Part shown: positions 45,969 through 57,216 of the stretch, one piece after another
Layout of the letters: every line of letters starts with the position of its first letter
Numbering within the stretch: position 1 is the first letter of the stretch
Assembly (NCBI RefSeq): GCF_021462225.1
Contig: NC_061804.1
Coordinates: forward strand, 13,708,740 to 13,772,739
From: Girardinichthys multiradiatus
Lineage: Eukaryota > Chordata > Actinopteri > Cyprinodontiformes > Goodeidae
Direction of reading: 5' to 3'
Length of the DNA: 64,000 nt
Made by a program: the position numbers and the translations under genes
Notes under the pieces: model-generated
Databases searched by the model: none
What the model saw: the letters and a program-made list of their open reading frames with translations, nothing else
What the model was told of the DNA's origin: nothing

Positions 45969-47280
45969 CTGAGAGACACAGGCAAAGATGTTAGCTTTTT
46001 CTCCCTGAAAGCATCAGTGTACTTCTCGCTCATGCAAACCCATCACAGATCCATCTTGTTTGTTTCCCAGGAGGCATCATGCTAAGAGAATACCTTAACT
46101 GAATGGCAGCTTGGTGTAGTAAGATGAATCACTTTTACTTTCTGTGTGCGCAGCCCGACAGCCTAAACCGGAAAAGACTTTGACTGCAGTTTTCCAATAA
46201 ATCTTAAACTGCTTTTATCTATAGGAGGACACACATTTTTTCCGTCTTTGTTACATTTCCTCAATATTATAGACATGGGTTTAATTGCATCAAATGAGGC
46301 TACACATAGAAATGCACGGCTCTTTATAGATTTAAAAGAATTGAAACAATGAACAGAACTTTGTATCGAATGTAGACGGGCACATTTTTGACACAAGCAC
46401 CTTGGAGAAATATTAATCAAATAAAACTTCTATAGATTTTACTGAAATTTACACAAGGTCCACCGATCAAAATTGCATGTTGCATGTTTGCAGAGGCGAA
46501 CTGCACTGTTTTTCAAGATGATTTAGTAATTCAGAGACAAAAACAATTTCCAGGAATATTGACGAACATTTTTTGATTGTTTAATAACTGATCCGAACAA
46601 ACTGACTCCAAATATGGAGCTCTAGAGTTATTCTCAAATCTTCTATGTGCAAATTGGAACATAGCGTACCTTATCATGATAAAAAAAAAAGCATGAAATC
46701 TGATCTGTAGATCATCTTTACATGGAAAGAGAAGTTATCTCAGGCTTACCTGTAAACAAATGTTTTTAGACCAAGTATTTGTTTTTTTTTGTCATTTGCA
46801 CGCATGTCTTGACTGCATGAATGTAAGGAAAAGATTAGGCTGTAGATGGGGGCATAGAAATGGGGATAACACCACCTGGGGCTGTAATGTCATGCCACAT
46901 GGGTAGATGTGGGAGTTTATCTGTCTTTGTGGACTTTTATTACGCATGAATTTACAGCCAAATTAATTATCATTGTTTAAAACCCAACAGTTTTAAAATA
47001 TATCAAACATTTTGTTTGACATAGGGACTAGTTATCTCAAACAGAATGAACATTATTAAAAGGTTTTTCATTTTATAATTTATCAGCCGACAAATCCCTT
47101 TTTGCTCTAAATGCTCTGTGATCTTATGGCCTCTTCACTAAAAACAGTGGTTTGTTTTTCTGTGTTCTGTGAGATTAATTTTCTATTCCTGAATGATGAA
47201 AAGAAACAGCATTCAGTTTCTGTTTCTGTTCTACCATAGCCATACTGAACTATAACTTAATTACAGAGATCTTCATACAC
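45969..47280. other. Intron between exons A and B
   Basis: AT-rich DNA. The only recognisable repeat in this intron is the MITE-like element beginning near 47285. Confidence 0.45.
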
Positions 47281-47284
47281 TAAC

Positions 47285-47590
47285 TCAGGGATCCTAAACT
47301 CCAACCCCAAAGGGCCGGTGGCCTGCAGCTTTCAGAGAAGTCTCTGCTTAAACACACCGAAATCAATCAGTTAGGTCATTAGCATGACTCTATAGAACCA
47401 CCCTGCAACTTTTAGATGCATACCTTCTCCAACACACCTGAATCAAATGGTAGAATTCCTTCCTCAGCAGGTCATTTCGTTCTGCAGAGGTTCAATAATG
47501 AATCATTCATGTGGTTCAGGTGTGTTAGAGAAGGGATGCATCTGAAAGTCACTGGATAGTAGATCTTACGGACTAGACAAGGGCATCATT
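47285..47590. repeat. MITE-like repeat (copy 2)
   Basis: It starts near CTCAGGGATCCTAAACTCC and contains GGGCCGGTGGCCTGCAGC, TTAGGTCATTAGCATGACT, CTCCAACACACCTGAATCAA and TTCAGGTGTGTTAGAGAAGG. The left and right halves (CAACACACCTGAATCAA against its complement about 100 bases further) are inverted, giving a foldback structure typical of MITEs. It shares blocks with 9010-9165. It lies about 135 bases 3' of exon A on the gene strand. Confidence 0.6.
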
Positions 47591-47723
47591 GAACCAAAGG
47601 ATAAATTCTCCTAAATATTATAACAGTTTGAAAACACCAACCTAAGGCAAATGTAGCTCTGTAACAGCGTCTTGTTTAGGATAGACAATTTTATTAATCT
47701 GAATGTAATTAAAAAAAACTTAC

Positions 47724-47794
47724 CTTAACTGATGTTCCCTTAGGTGCGAGAGGACATCCATGCGGTAGAGTTGGCAATAGATGATGTGTAGGTC
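47724..47794 (-). CDS. rapgef6: RAPGEF6-like exon A
   Basis: A 71-bp exon. The acceptor is ATGTTGGGCAG and the donor GTAAGT. It encodes DLHIIYCQLYRMDVLSHLRE and HQL plus two bases (AG) of an Arg codon. The DL..IY..L..M..LS.LREHQLR pattern is the conserved start of the N-terminal cyclic-nucleotide-binding-homology region in RAPGEF2 and RAPGEF6. In the family it follows the ...ERTPE/Q segment, which should be in an earlier exon; I did not find that exon to the right of 47.8 kb. Confidence 0.9.
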
Positions 47795-47796
47795 CT

Positions 47797-48835
47797 GCCC
47801 AACATAAAGACAAGGGAAACTATTTTTACAAAGGTATCTTTAGAGAAAGCACTGAAACAACTCACCAGTAAAATCTACACAGAATGCATTGATATGTGTT
47901 TATTTAAATGTCAAACTGTTTGTTTGATTCAATAATCTGAAGCTGTTCAAATATCAACAGCACTGTATAAACACTTCATGTGCTTTGAGGCACATGAAGT
48001 GGCACGACGGTTACCACCTGGCCTGTGTCAAACAGCGACTATCAAGTTGACACCCTCAAAGCAGACAAACGGGCAAACCACTTATGTGTCCACATGACAG
48101 CCAGGACACACACACACACACAAACAGCGATATACCTACTCATGGACTTAAAATAGAACTCTATCAGAGAAAGCTGTCAAAACATTTAGAGGACAACAGA
48201 GGGTGGACAGGAAGGCAACAGCTTTCTAAGAATATGTGAGATCAAACCAACAGCAAACAATAAACAGGCACACTGCGCAGAAAATGCTAAACTGAGAAAA
48301 CAGGCTGGTTTAAGAAATCAATTCCCCGTTTCTTTCCTTGCAAGCTATAAGAAAAGTTAAATTCTATGCATAAAACCAAACGCATAGATAGAAAATGGTA
48401 GAAAAGGCCTGAGAAATGAATTGAAAAAAATATGTATAGCTTAGTTAACAGGAAATATTAGTTACCTAGTCATTTCTTAAAAGATCAAAATTCAAAAACT
48501 GCATGATGCATATTTAGTATTTACAAAAACAGAACAAGAAAACCATGTCTAACTGTCCAGCTTTTAACAGACTTTATAGATCAGTAAGTTGATAGTCTCC
48601 ACAGAACAGCTGACTGTTCAGATTGTGTATGAAAGTACAAATATAATTCAGACAAAGCCAATTTGTGCTCATTTAATCTAAGTTTACAAATAAAATGCAG
48701 TAAAAAAATTATTGATTTGTAAAATGTGTTGATTTTCAGCCCGAATAGTCCTGATCGGTGATCGGAAAAGCAGGAACTCAAAAACCCAAACTTTTATCAA
48801 TGAACACATTATAACCAAGTGCTAAAAGGTCACCC
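47797..48835. other. Intron upstream of exon A
   Basis: AT-rich DNA with a short CA repeat near 48105-48122. No upstream exon encoding the family's initial Met or ERTPE segment was found. Confidence 0.4.
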
Positions 48836-48993
48836 AAACAACAAGATTTTTTTTTTGCGTGTGGCCTATTTTCTCCTCGCCACACTCTCTGCTGGTGGCC
48901 GGTGTCTCTGGCCGCAGGTGAATTGGTGGTTCTCAGTGTCTGGGGCTAGATGCTGCACTGTGACTGCTGGGTGGTTCTCCTGGGGCTTTCTCT

Positions 48994-49015
48994 GGGGGGG
49001 GGGGGGGGGGGGGGG
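48994..49015 (+). repeat. Run of 22 G
   Basis: An uninterrupted G homopolymer in a locally GC-rich block (48860-49045) that contrasts with its AT-rich surroundings. It could fold as a G-quadruplex on the plus strand; on the gene's sense strand it is poly-C. The surrounding block looks like a fragment of a dispersed repeat that I cannot name. Confidence 0.9.
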
Positions 49016-49059
49016 CTCGGGCTCCTCACACTTGGAGGAGCCACAGACATTGCATATTT

Positions 49060-50495
49060 TTAATGGAGAAACCTTATATACAGAAGTACGCTCACAGTTA
49101 CACCAACAGGTGTTTAGTTTCAGGTGTTAACAGACAGACAAATGTTCTATATTGAGCCACAGTTACCACCAAATACATCTTGCATTCATTAGTACCGTGC
49201 ACTTTTCGGTAACAATGATGTTGTTATATATGTTTCTGCAGGTGTAGAAGCAGTCTGTCCTGCATTTTCTTCATCCTTCTTTCTCTCCTCTATTCTTCTC
49301 TCCTTCTATCCCTTTTTTCTTTTTGCCTGACCTCTCTCTCGTTCTTGCTTTTTTTTCCTTTACATTTGCATCTCCATTGCAATTGAAATGATCCCAAACC
49401 AGTTTCCAATAAAGTTTTGTTTAATATATATCAAGCGGAGCATCATAGCATTAGTCGTAATGCTTAACTTATGGAAGTAAATCTGTTGGGCTTCTTCCTG
49501 GCAGTAAGACAACAATTTTGAGTGAAAAAAAACAAAAGCAACGCTCTTTGGTGAGGACGTTTTTACTAAGGGAAGACGACTCAAAGTTAGTAATTTAGTA
49601 TCAGTGGGGTGACTTTAACAGATAACAGCAAGGCTGAACATATTGCAGAAACGTTGCTATGCTATCATTTTGAGATTTGAACGTCTCTCCATTATGGAAT
49701 GTTTATTTGCTATCAGAAATCACCAAGTTAAAATAAGAGTTTTCATTCTCAGGATACTGAGAATACACACGGCAGCAGCTGTTTACAGTTACTAATGCTG
49801 ACTGTGCTAATCATGCTAATCCTTAATATACAATGTTGAAGACAGTTTAAAATGGCAGATTAAATCTTCACAAAAAACAGATCTGAAATCAGCAACAAAA
49901 GTCTGATGGGTGCATCTCTACTTTTAAGAGATATCCCCTTTCCTTAGATGGGATTATGGGAAGTGCTTGAAAAGCCTTTGAACGGTTTCTCCTGTTATAA
50001 ATACCAATGCAAACATTCGAGAAATATTAAGGATTTTGTGACAGTTATCCAAGCCTGATGAACAAAAAGAGGAGCAAGTTTTTTTTTGCCATCAGATCAA
50101 TTCGGCGCCATTTTACATTTATAACGCTTTAAAACAACATCAAAAGGTTTTTAACACCCAAAAAATGTCCATGTTGCAACACTGTCTGTGTAACTGCCTG
50201 ATGCAACTATAATCCAGTGTAAAAAGCCAGAATGTAGCCGCTGCTTGAATCGTTACAAGTCCTTTGAAGTTTAACTAGTTAGATGATGATAAAGCTGCAC
50301 TGGTGAGCTTGGCTTCTTCATCACAAATTCAGTTTTCCCCCCACTGAACTGATGGCTGTCTGAAGCAGATCAATAATAGACATTTAAGATCAGGAGGTAC
50401 AAGTAAACATTTGTAGCAAGTATGAAAAAAATTTGAAATCTGCATCTACAATATGACTTTTCAAGGGACGAGATGGAGATTTATTAGTTTGTGGG
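49060..50495. other. Intron or 5' flank, no gene seen
   Basis: It contains a pyrimidine-rich tract at about 49262-49345 and otherwise AT-rich DNA. No exon was recognised. Confidence 0.4.
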
Positions 50496-50850
50496 ATTAT
50501 TATTAGGAATGTACCGATATCAAAACTCAGGCCAATGTCAATATCCGATTTTAATAATGCTGTTATGGCCGATAACCGATATTTACCAATATTATATATC
50601 ATATCTATCTCACTACCCTTTCAACAGTGTGAAAAAACGACCACCACCGACATTGCTTCTCTGCTTCAGTTAAACACCCTACAGTCCTGTACTGCATCAC
50701 TACCAAATGCCCAAATACCACATGACCAACCCCCTCCCATCCCCTTCCAGAAACACAAACAGCAACAAGATAAATATCGGTTAACATAGTTTTACTTATT
50801 GGACCAATACCGATGTCAATGCCGATATATTGTGCGTCCCTAATTATTAT
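50496..50850. mobile_element. hAT-type MITE with 8-bp target duplication
   Basis: The element 50504-50842 (339 bp) is flanked by perfect 8-bp duplications, ATTATTAT, at 50496-50503 and 50843-50850. Its ends are imperfect inverted repeats: TAGGAATGTACCGATATC on the left and, read in reverse complement, TAGGGACGCACAATATATCG on the right. Subterminal CCGATA/TATCGG motifs occur at both ends. No transposase is present. The 8-bp duplication and TAGGG-type ends fit the hAT superfamily. Confidence 0.82.
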
Positions 50851-50854
50851 AGAT

Positions 50855-51715
50855 AGTGAAAAAAAAGCAGGTGAAAACCTGCTTTTTGGTGTGTATGAGG
50901 ATGAACGTGAACATGTGGCTTGGTAAACACAGTCAAGCAATGGGAAGTCAGCTTCAGGAAAGGACACTCAACACTGAGAAATGGACAGTTTTTAAATCAA
51001 CACACCGACACACCTCTGATGTGTTGTTTGCTCAGTCTGACACAGGAAGGAATGTTGGAAAAAGACAGAGAGAGGGAACTGGAGGAGGAAAAATGTAAGC
51101 AAAAGGAGACTGAGGTGGAAAAAGGCCAGGAGGGAGTGATGGAGAACAGACAAAGGAAAATACACCAAGAAAAACAAGAGAGGGAGGAAAAAAAAACCTT
51201 TGAATGAAAGGTAATGTGATGAAACATATCAGATCAATTCTTGTTCCCAATGTTGTTCTGTTTAATTCAAATTTACCAGACTGGTAGGGCTTTCGAGAAG
51301 CATGTAAAGGATATCTGGCACAATACAGGGTAATCTTGGGCTAAAAGCAAACAAATGTGTGAAAGTTTACATATTACAAGCTGAAATTAAAACAAATATG
51401 GCATGAAGGGGTTTAATATGTGGCTTTTCTTAATTTTAAAATAAATTTTACAGCTATAAATAATCTTATAAAAATCCTTAGGTTTACAAAAGACATAACA
51501 GAAGTAAAGGAGGCGGAACAAGAGTCTAGAAGTCTATTCTAAGCTATTATAAACTACTTGGAGTCCTTGAAATGCAGGTTAATGCTTTACACCCGGAACC
51601 CCACATCTATAATTAAGACTCTTATTTTGAAGTATGAAAGGAAGTAGTTCTCATAAACAAACACCTTAATTTCCTTTAATTGTAAGTGAAGACAGGCAAG
51701 CTAATAAATTGGGCG
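50855..51715. other. Purine-rich tract and AT-rich stretch
   Basis: A purine-rich tract lies at about 51055-51205 (GAGG/GAAA units), which explains the Glu/Lys-rich open frames on the plus strand. No gene was recognised. Confidence 0.45.
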
Positions 51716-51720
51716 ATATA

Positions 51721-53327
51721 CAGGTCCTTCTCAAAATATTAGCATATTGTGATAAAGTTCATTATTTTCCATAATGTCATGATGAAAATTTAACATTCAT
51801 ATATTTTAGATTCATTGCACACTAACTGAAATATTTCAGGTCTTTTATTGTCTTAATACGGATGATTTTGGCATACAGCTCATGAAAACCCAAAATTCCT
51901 ATCTCACAAAATTTGCATATCATTAAAAGGGTCTCTAAACGAGCTATGAACCTAATCATCTGAATCAACGAGTTAACTCTAAACCTGCAAAAGATTCCTG
52001 AGGCCTTTAAAACTCCCAGCCTGGTTCATCACTCAAAACCCCAATCATGGGTAAGACTGCCGACCTGACTGCTGTCCAGAAGGCCACTATTGACACCCTC
52101 AAGCAAGAGGGTAAGACACAGAAAGAAATTTCTGAACGAATAGGCTGTTCCCAGAGTGCTGTATCAAGGCACCTCAGTGGGAAGTCTGTGGGAAGGAAAA
52201 AGTGTGGCAGAAAACGCTGCACAACGAGAAGAGGTGACCGGACCCTGAGGAAGATTGTGGAGAAGGGGCGATTCCAGACCTTGGGGGACCTGCGGAAGCA
52301 GTGGACTGAGTCTGGAGTAGAAACATCCAGAGCCACCGTTACAGGCGTGTGCAGGAAATGGGCTACAGGTGCCGCATTCCCCAGGTCAAGCCACTTTTGA
52401 ACCAGAAACAGCGGCAGAAGCGCCTGACCTGGGCTACAGAGAAGCAGCACTGGACTGTTGCTCAGTGGTCCAAAGTACTTTTTTCGGATGAAAGCAAATT
52501 CTGCATGTCATTCGGAAATCAAGGTGCCAGAGTCTGGAGGAAGTCTGGGGAGAAGGAAATGCCAAAATGCCAGAAGTCCAGTGTCAAGTACCCACAGTCA
52601 GTGATGGTCTGGGGTGCCGTGTCAGCTGCTGGTGTTGGTCCACTGTGTTTTATCAAGGGCAGGGTCAATGCAGCTAGCTATCAGGAGATTTTGGAGCACT
52701 TCATGCTTCCATCTGCTGAAAAGCTTTATGGAGATGAAGATTTCATTTTTCAGCACGACCCGACACCTGCTCACAGTGCCAAAACTACTGGTAAATGGTT
52801 TACTGACCATGGTATCACTGTGCTCAATTGGCCTGCCAACTCTCCTGACCTGAACCCCATAGAGAATCTGTGGGATATTGTGAAGAAAACGTTGAGAGAC
52901 TCAATACCCAACACTCTGGATGAGCTAAAGGCCGCTATCGAAGCATCCTGGGCCTCCATAAGACCTCAGCAGTGCCACAGGCTGATTGCCTCCATGCCAC
53001 ACCGCATTGAAGCAGTCATTTCTGCAAAAGGATTCCCGACCAAGTATTGAGTGCATAACTGTACATGATTATTTGAAGGTTGACGCTTTTTGTATTAAAA
53101 ACACTTTTCTTTTATGGGTCGGATGAAATATGCTAATTTTGTGAGATAGGAATTTTGGGTTTTCATGAGCTGTATGCCAAAATCATCCGTATTAAGACAA
53201 TAAAAGACCTGAAATATTTCAGTTAGTGTGCAATGAATCTAAAATATATGAATGCTAAATTTTCATCATTACATTATGGAAAATAATTAACTTTATCACA
53301 ATATGCTAATATTTTGAGAAGGACCTG
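51721..53327 (+). mobile_element. Tc1/mariner element, family 3, third copy
   Basis: A 1,607-bp copy flanked by TA (51719-51720 and 53328-53329), with the CAGGTCCTTCTCAAAATATT ends. It is in the opposite orientation to the copies at 23115 and 30397. Its transposase is broken by a single base deletion. Confidence 0.95.
52047..53050 (+). pseudogene. Family 3 transposase, one-base frameshift
   Basis: The frame starts MGKTADLTAVQKATIDTLKQ and is intact through the helix-turn-helix to ETSRATV. One base is then missing near 52338-52344 compared with the other copies. From 52349 the correct frame resumes and runs to the stop at 53048, with Asp in LFSDESKF, Asp in QHDPTPAHSA and Glu in PDLNPIENLW (34-residue gap). 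Apart from this deletion there is no other break. The catalytic core is complete but separated from the DNA-binding domain. Confidence 0.93.
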
Positions 53328-53329
53328 TA

Positions 53330-54225
53330 GTGTATCTAGAGAAGTCAAACCTGGACAGCTTGCAGATTTTTTACTAGAGTTTGTGATTTCATTTTATTAA
53401 AAAAAAATCTTTATTCCTCTCCAGAATTTCAACAGATAACTAATACATTGCTTTGTTTTTTTAAAAGTCTCCTGGAACAGGAACAGGTTAGTTGTATACA
53501 GGGGTCCAATCATTAAGGAAAAATAGCTTTACCTCACAGCCAGCGCAGCAGTGAGTGCTAAACTCTTTTTACTGATCCAAAGGCAGAGAGATGGTGAGTT
53601 GACGGCATGCAAAGGCTAATTCAGAGCAGCAAGAAAGTGAAAGCATATTGACTTTAAATCTCCGTTAACTGGGTTAGTGAGCACAAGAATCTACTCCTGT
53701 TGAGCTGCAGAGCATACATGGCTAAGACACAATGCCCTTATGCAGTGGGTGGTGTGGGGAGAAAAGGGATGCGGGCCAGACAGACACAAGCCCCACCTAG
53801 ACTTGGTACATTAGTGGGTTCCTGACCTATCCTAAACACGTTGCCTGATTCAAAATAAACCTCACGTCTACCAGCAATTCTGTGCGCGATGTTTACTGCA
53901 GCCATCTTACCCAGAAGCCAGAAGATTATTCAACTCTGGACAGAATGAGCATTACAGCCACTATTAGAATGATTACAACTGGAGACACCATGGACACCAA
54001 CTGTCCCCATTCAATGCATTGATCAACCTAAAGCAGGTCATCAGTGGGCTGCAGGATGTCAGAGGATGGGATGTCTGCTCCTCTGTGGTTGCCCCAGGAT
54101 GGGAGGGTAACATGATAACAGCTAGCCAGTGTTGTCCTCTCTGACCCGTCAATACATGCAGATGTACAGTGTACTGGTTGGATCTGACCTCAAAGAGTGG
54201 TGGTTATGACTTGACTTTCACACTT
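53330..54225. other. Stretch with no gene seen
   Basis: AT-rich to mixed DNA between the family 3 copy and a minus-strand SINE. Nothing was recognised. Confidence 0.4.
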
Positions 54226-54229
54226 GTCT

Positions 54230-54478
54230 GCACTTGTATGGCACTTGATCAAGTCAGAGGACTCCAAGGAGCTTTACACTATAATCAGTCATCCACCCTT
54301 TCATACACACATTCACACACTGACAGTGGTAAGCTACATTGTAGCCACAGCTGCCCTGGGCCAGACTGACAGCAGTGGGGTTTCCATACAATCAGCCACA
54401 ACGACTGAAATAGACAGAGCAGGGATTCAAACCAGCAGTCCACCGGTTACAGGACGAAGCTGAGCCACCGTCGTCCAG
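54230..54478 (-). mobile_element. tRNA-derived SINE, minus strand
   Basis: Read on the minus strand, the head has an A box in GGTGGCTCAGCTTCGTCC (near 54454-54471) and a B box in GGTTTGAATCCC (near 54422-54433). The body includes the complement of CATACACACATTCACACACT (54303-54322) and of AAGGAGCTTTACAC (54267-54280). The layout resembles the SINE at 17672-17918. Borders are approximate and no target duplication was resolved. Confidence 0.65.
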
Positions 54479-54479
54479 T

Positions 54480-55300
54480 CATAATAGTGTTCAGAGTGAA
54501 AAATAAACAAATTATTTGCATTCATATTTATTTCTATTCTGCTCATGTATGTTAGTCCTTGCTGCATATAAACACAATTTGTTTATATAATATGAAGGAA
54601 AAAAATAGTAAAAATAACCTAACATATAAAACATAAAATGCATAAAAACATTCATTGGTGTACGAAACATCTAACTGGTCAGTGAGTGTGAATATCAAAG
54701 CAGGGTCTCCCATTTCATTATCTTGATGACCACGTGCCATGCATCATGGCTGTGTTGTCCTTACCCTGCATCAGTAGAGCAGAGCAACATTCCTCACGGA
54801 CTCCTGACCTCTAGTCCGTCCTCCCCTGAGACTAATGAGGTGGCCTTACGACCCCATCTGTGATTAGGACGTCAAAACTTCAGGAAAGACATGCAGTAAC
54901 TCATCACCAGCTGAGGCTAAGCTTTTCGGGTTTTCTGTATTTTTTTGTGTAAGTGCAGTTCATTTGGATTCCTTCGGTGCAGGAAAAACAAACTCAATCA
55001 ACAAATCACAGAAGCCTGACTAGCATGTTCATTGTTGCCATTTTGAATCAAACTAAGAGATGACTAGATGATTAAGAACTCCCCTCAGAATAAATAGAAT
55101 CCACAGGTATGTAATTAGTATAAATAGAGCTGCTCTATGAAGGCCTCAGAGATTTATTATAGAATATCAGCAAACAACAACTTAATGAAACACTCCAGAC
55201 AAGTCAGGAATCTGTCAGTGCTGTTCAATTCATCCTCTGAAAAGCTAGAAGCTGCACAAGAATTTAGATTTTGAAATAGGTTAACAGTAAGGCAGGAGAA
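54480..55300. other. Stretch with no gene seen
   Basis: AT-rich DNA with nothing recognised. Confidence 0.4.
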
Positions 55301-55304
55301 AACC

Positions 55305-55430
55305 CCTTAACATACAGCCAAAGCTACAATGGAGTGGCTTAGATCAAAGCATATTCACGTGTTAGTCAAAGTTCAGACCTAGATTTATTGAGAATCTGTG
55401 GCAAGTCTTGAAAACTGATAGAGCAACTCC
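55305..55430 (+). mobile_element. Tc1 relic fragment
   Basis: The blocks GCTACAATGGAGTGGCTTAG, GATCAAAGCATATTCACGTG and GAGAATCTGTGGCAAGTCTT occur in the order found in Tc1 transposases around the W..QSPDLNPIENLW motif. Only this region remains and it is mutated. Confidence 0.65.
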
Positions 55431-55434
55431 ACTG

Positions 55435-57214
55435 AGACCAGTACATTTTAACTATATGCAACCATTACAGTGTTGATATATCATCAACATCAGCTTTATT
55501 TAGATGGCAGTTCATAACAAACACGTTGTACCAAAGTTCAGCAAGAACAATAAAAGTAATCTCATAAGAGCAGTAAAAACACACTAAACTAAGCAGACAA
55601 CATAAAGACGACAGTATAAAAAATGGGGCACAATAAAAACATCATTTAATAAAAACATGTCAAGCTCTACTTCATTTAAAAGCCAAAAAATAGAGGTGGG
55701 TCTATAAAAGTGTTTTAAAAGTCTCTATATGGATAATTAAGGACCACTGAATCAGAAGAAAAACGTTTTTACCAAACTGTACAAATTGCTAAAAATCAGT
55801 TAAGGGAAATAAACCCATAATAATAGAAATAATGGCAATCAATGCAGAGAGCTGACCATTAATTCTGTGCTGCTTTAGCTTGCTAGTCTGGTGACAAGTG
55901 ACAGATAAAGTGCTGCTGCCACCTACTGGCAGACATCGGCAAGAATTTGACCAGCAGTTGTTACATATCTGCAGCACTGACATGGAGATGGAGTTTGGAT
56001 CTTTATCTGGTGATGTTGCTTTATCCCCCTGGAAGTCACAGCATCTCTCTAAATCTGGCAGGATACTGATGTTATGACATGTGGCTGGAGTATGTTTTAT
56101 TCATGCCTAAAGAAGCTCTGGTAGCACAGAGCCGGACTGGTCACAAATAAGCTAGTTCATTCCAAAGCTTTTTATACGCTGCCTTTTTATTGATTTCATA
56201 TTAAAAACCAGTACAGCCAGACAGACTTTGAATCAAATAATATATCTCTTGAGAAGAAAACAGAATAATTAGAACAGTTTAATTAAAGAAATTCTGTTCC
56301 TTGTTTAGGAAAACGTGATCACTTTTCAGGAATAAACCAGGTCTTGTTCCCAGCTTCAAGGACCATACAATCAGCCAGCCACCCACACCCACATTCACCA
56401 GAAAGTACAGCATGCCTGTCGGTTCTGTCAACAACACAGAGAGGACATTGTCGACGGACTCTACAACAGGGCCTTTCAAGCCAAAAGAACAAACGGCTAA
56501 GCTGACATCCTGCCTTCATGACTTTCAGACAAAATTGACCACCAGGTTCCCAAGAGTCTGTGTCAACACTCTACTGGGATATTGAGTAAAAGCCTTAAAG
56601 GCAGGACTTCAATGCTTAACTGTGGTAAAGCACCACATTTGATCCACATAGTACTGATGTAGAGCTATTAAAAAAACGATCCAAGTGATTTCCCAGATAG
56701 AAAAACACACTTATTTGTAGAGATTATAGATTTAATCAAAGGCAACCAGCTTAAGTTTGGTTTTCTTTTTTATAGCTGAGGATGAGGAGAGGGAATGTGA
56801 ATGTGAGAACTGAAAATGTCTAATTTCGGTTTCTGCAGCCAACAGAGAGACAGTAAACAGAAATGAAAGATTGTCTGCAGGTGGGTAACAAAGAGGACTT
56901 AGTGTGAGTGCTCTCTAATGTACCATAAATCTGAGCATACTGGTGGGTGGAAGTAATACGCAGAGCTGCAGCTGAAGCAAGCAAGTTAAAGGCATACTGT
57001 CTCCAAGATTAGTGCAAGAAAACCAAAGAAATCAAACATGACAGACCAGGTTAATGGTTGGGATGACTGATATTATTACTGAACCGAATGGCTTTTGGTA
57101 TCATGGTGACACCTGACAGACCGTTCGTCTGAGGGCTTAGAGCAGGCTTGGACCAGTTTCCGGTATCAAGGGATACAAAGGTTTTAAACAGTTTCACAAC
57201 AAGAATTTCCCATC
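55435..57214. other. Stretch with no gene seen
   Basis: AT-rich DNA. Open frames at 55789-56519 have no recognisable motif. Confidence 0.4.
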
Positions 57215-57216
57215 TA

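Noticed and set aside
50856..51207. Glu/Lys-rich plus-strand frame resembling a coiled coil
   Set aside because: It is a translation of a GAGG/GAAA purine tract with no conserved motif or splice borders.
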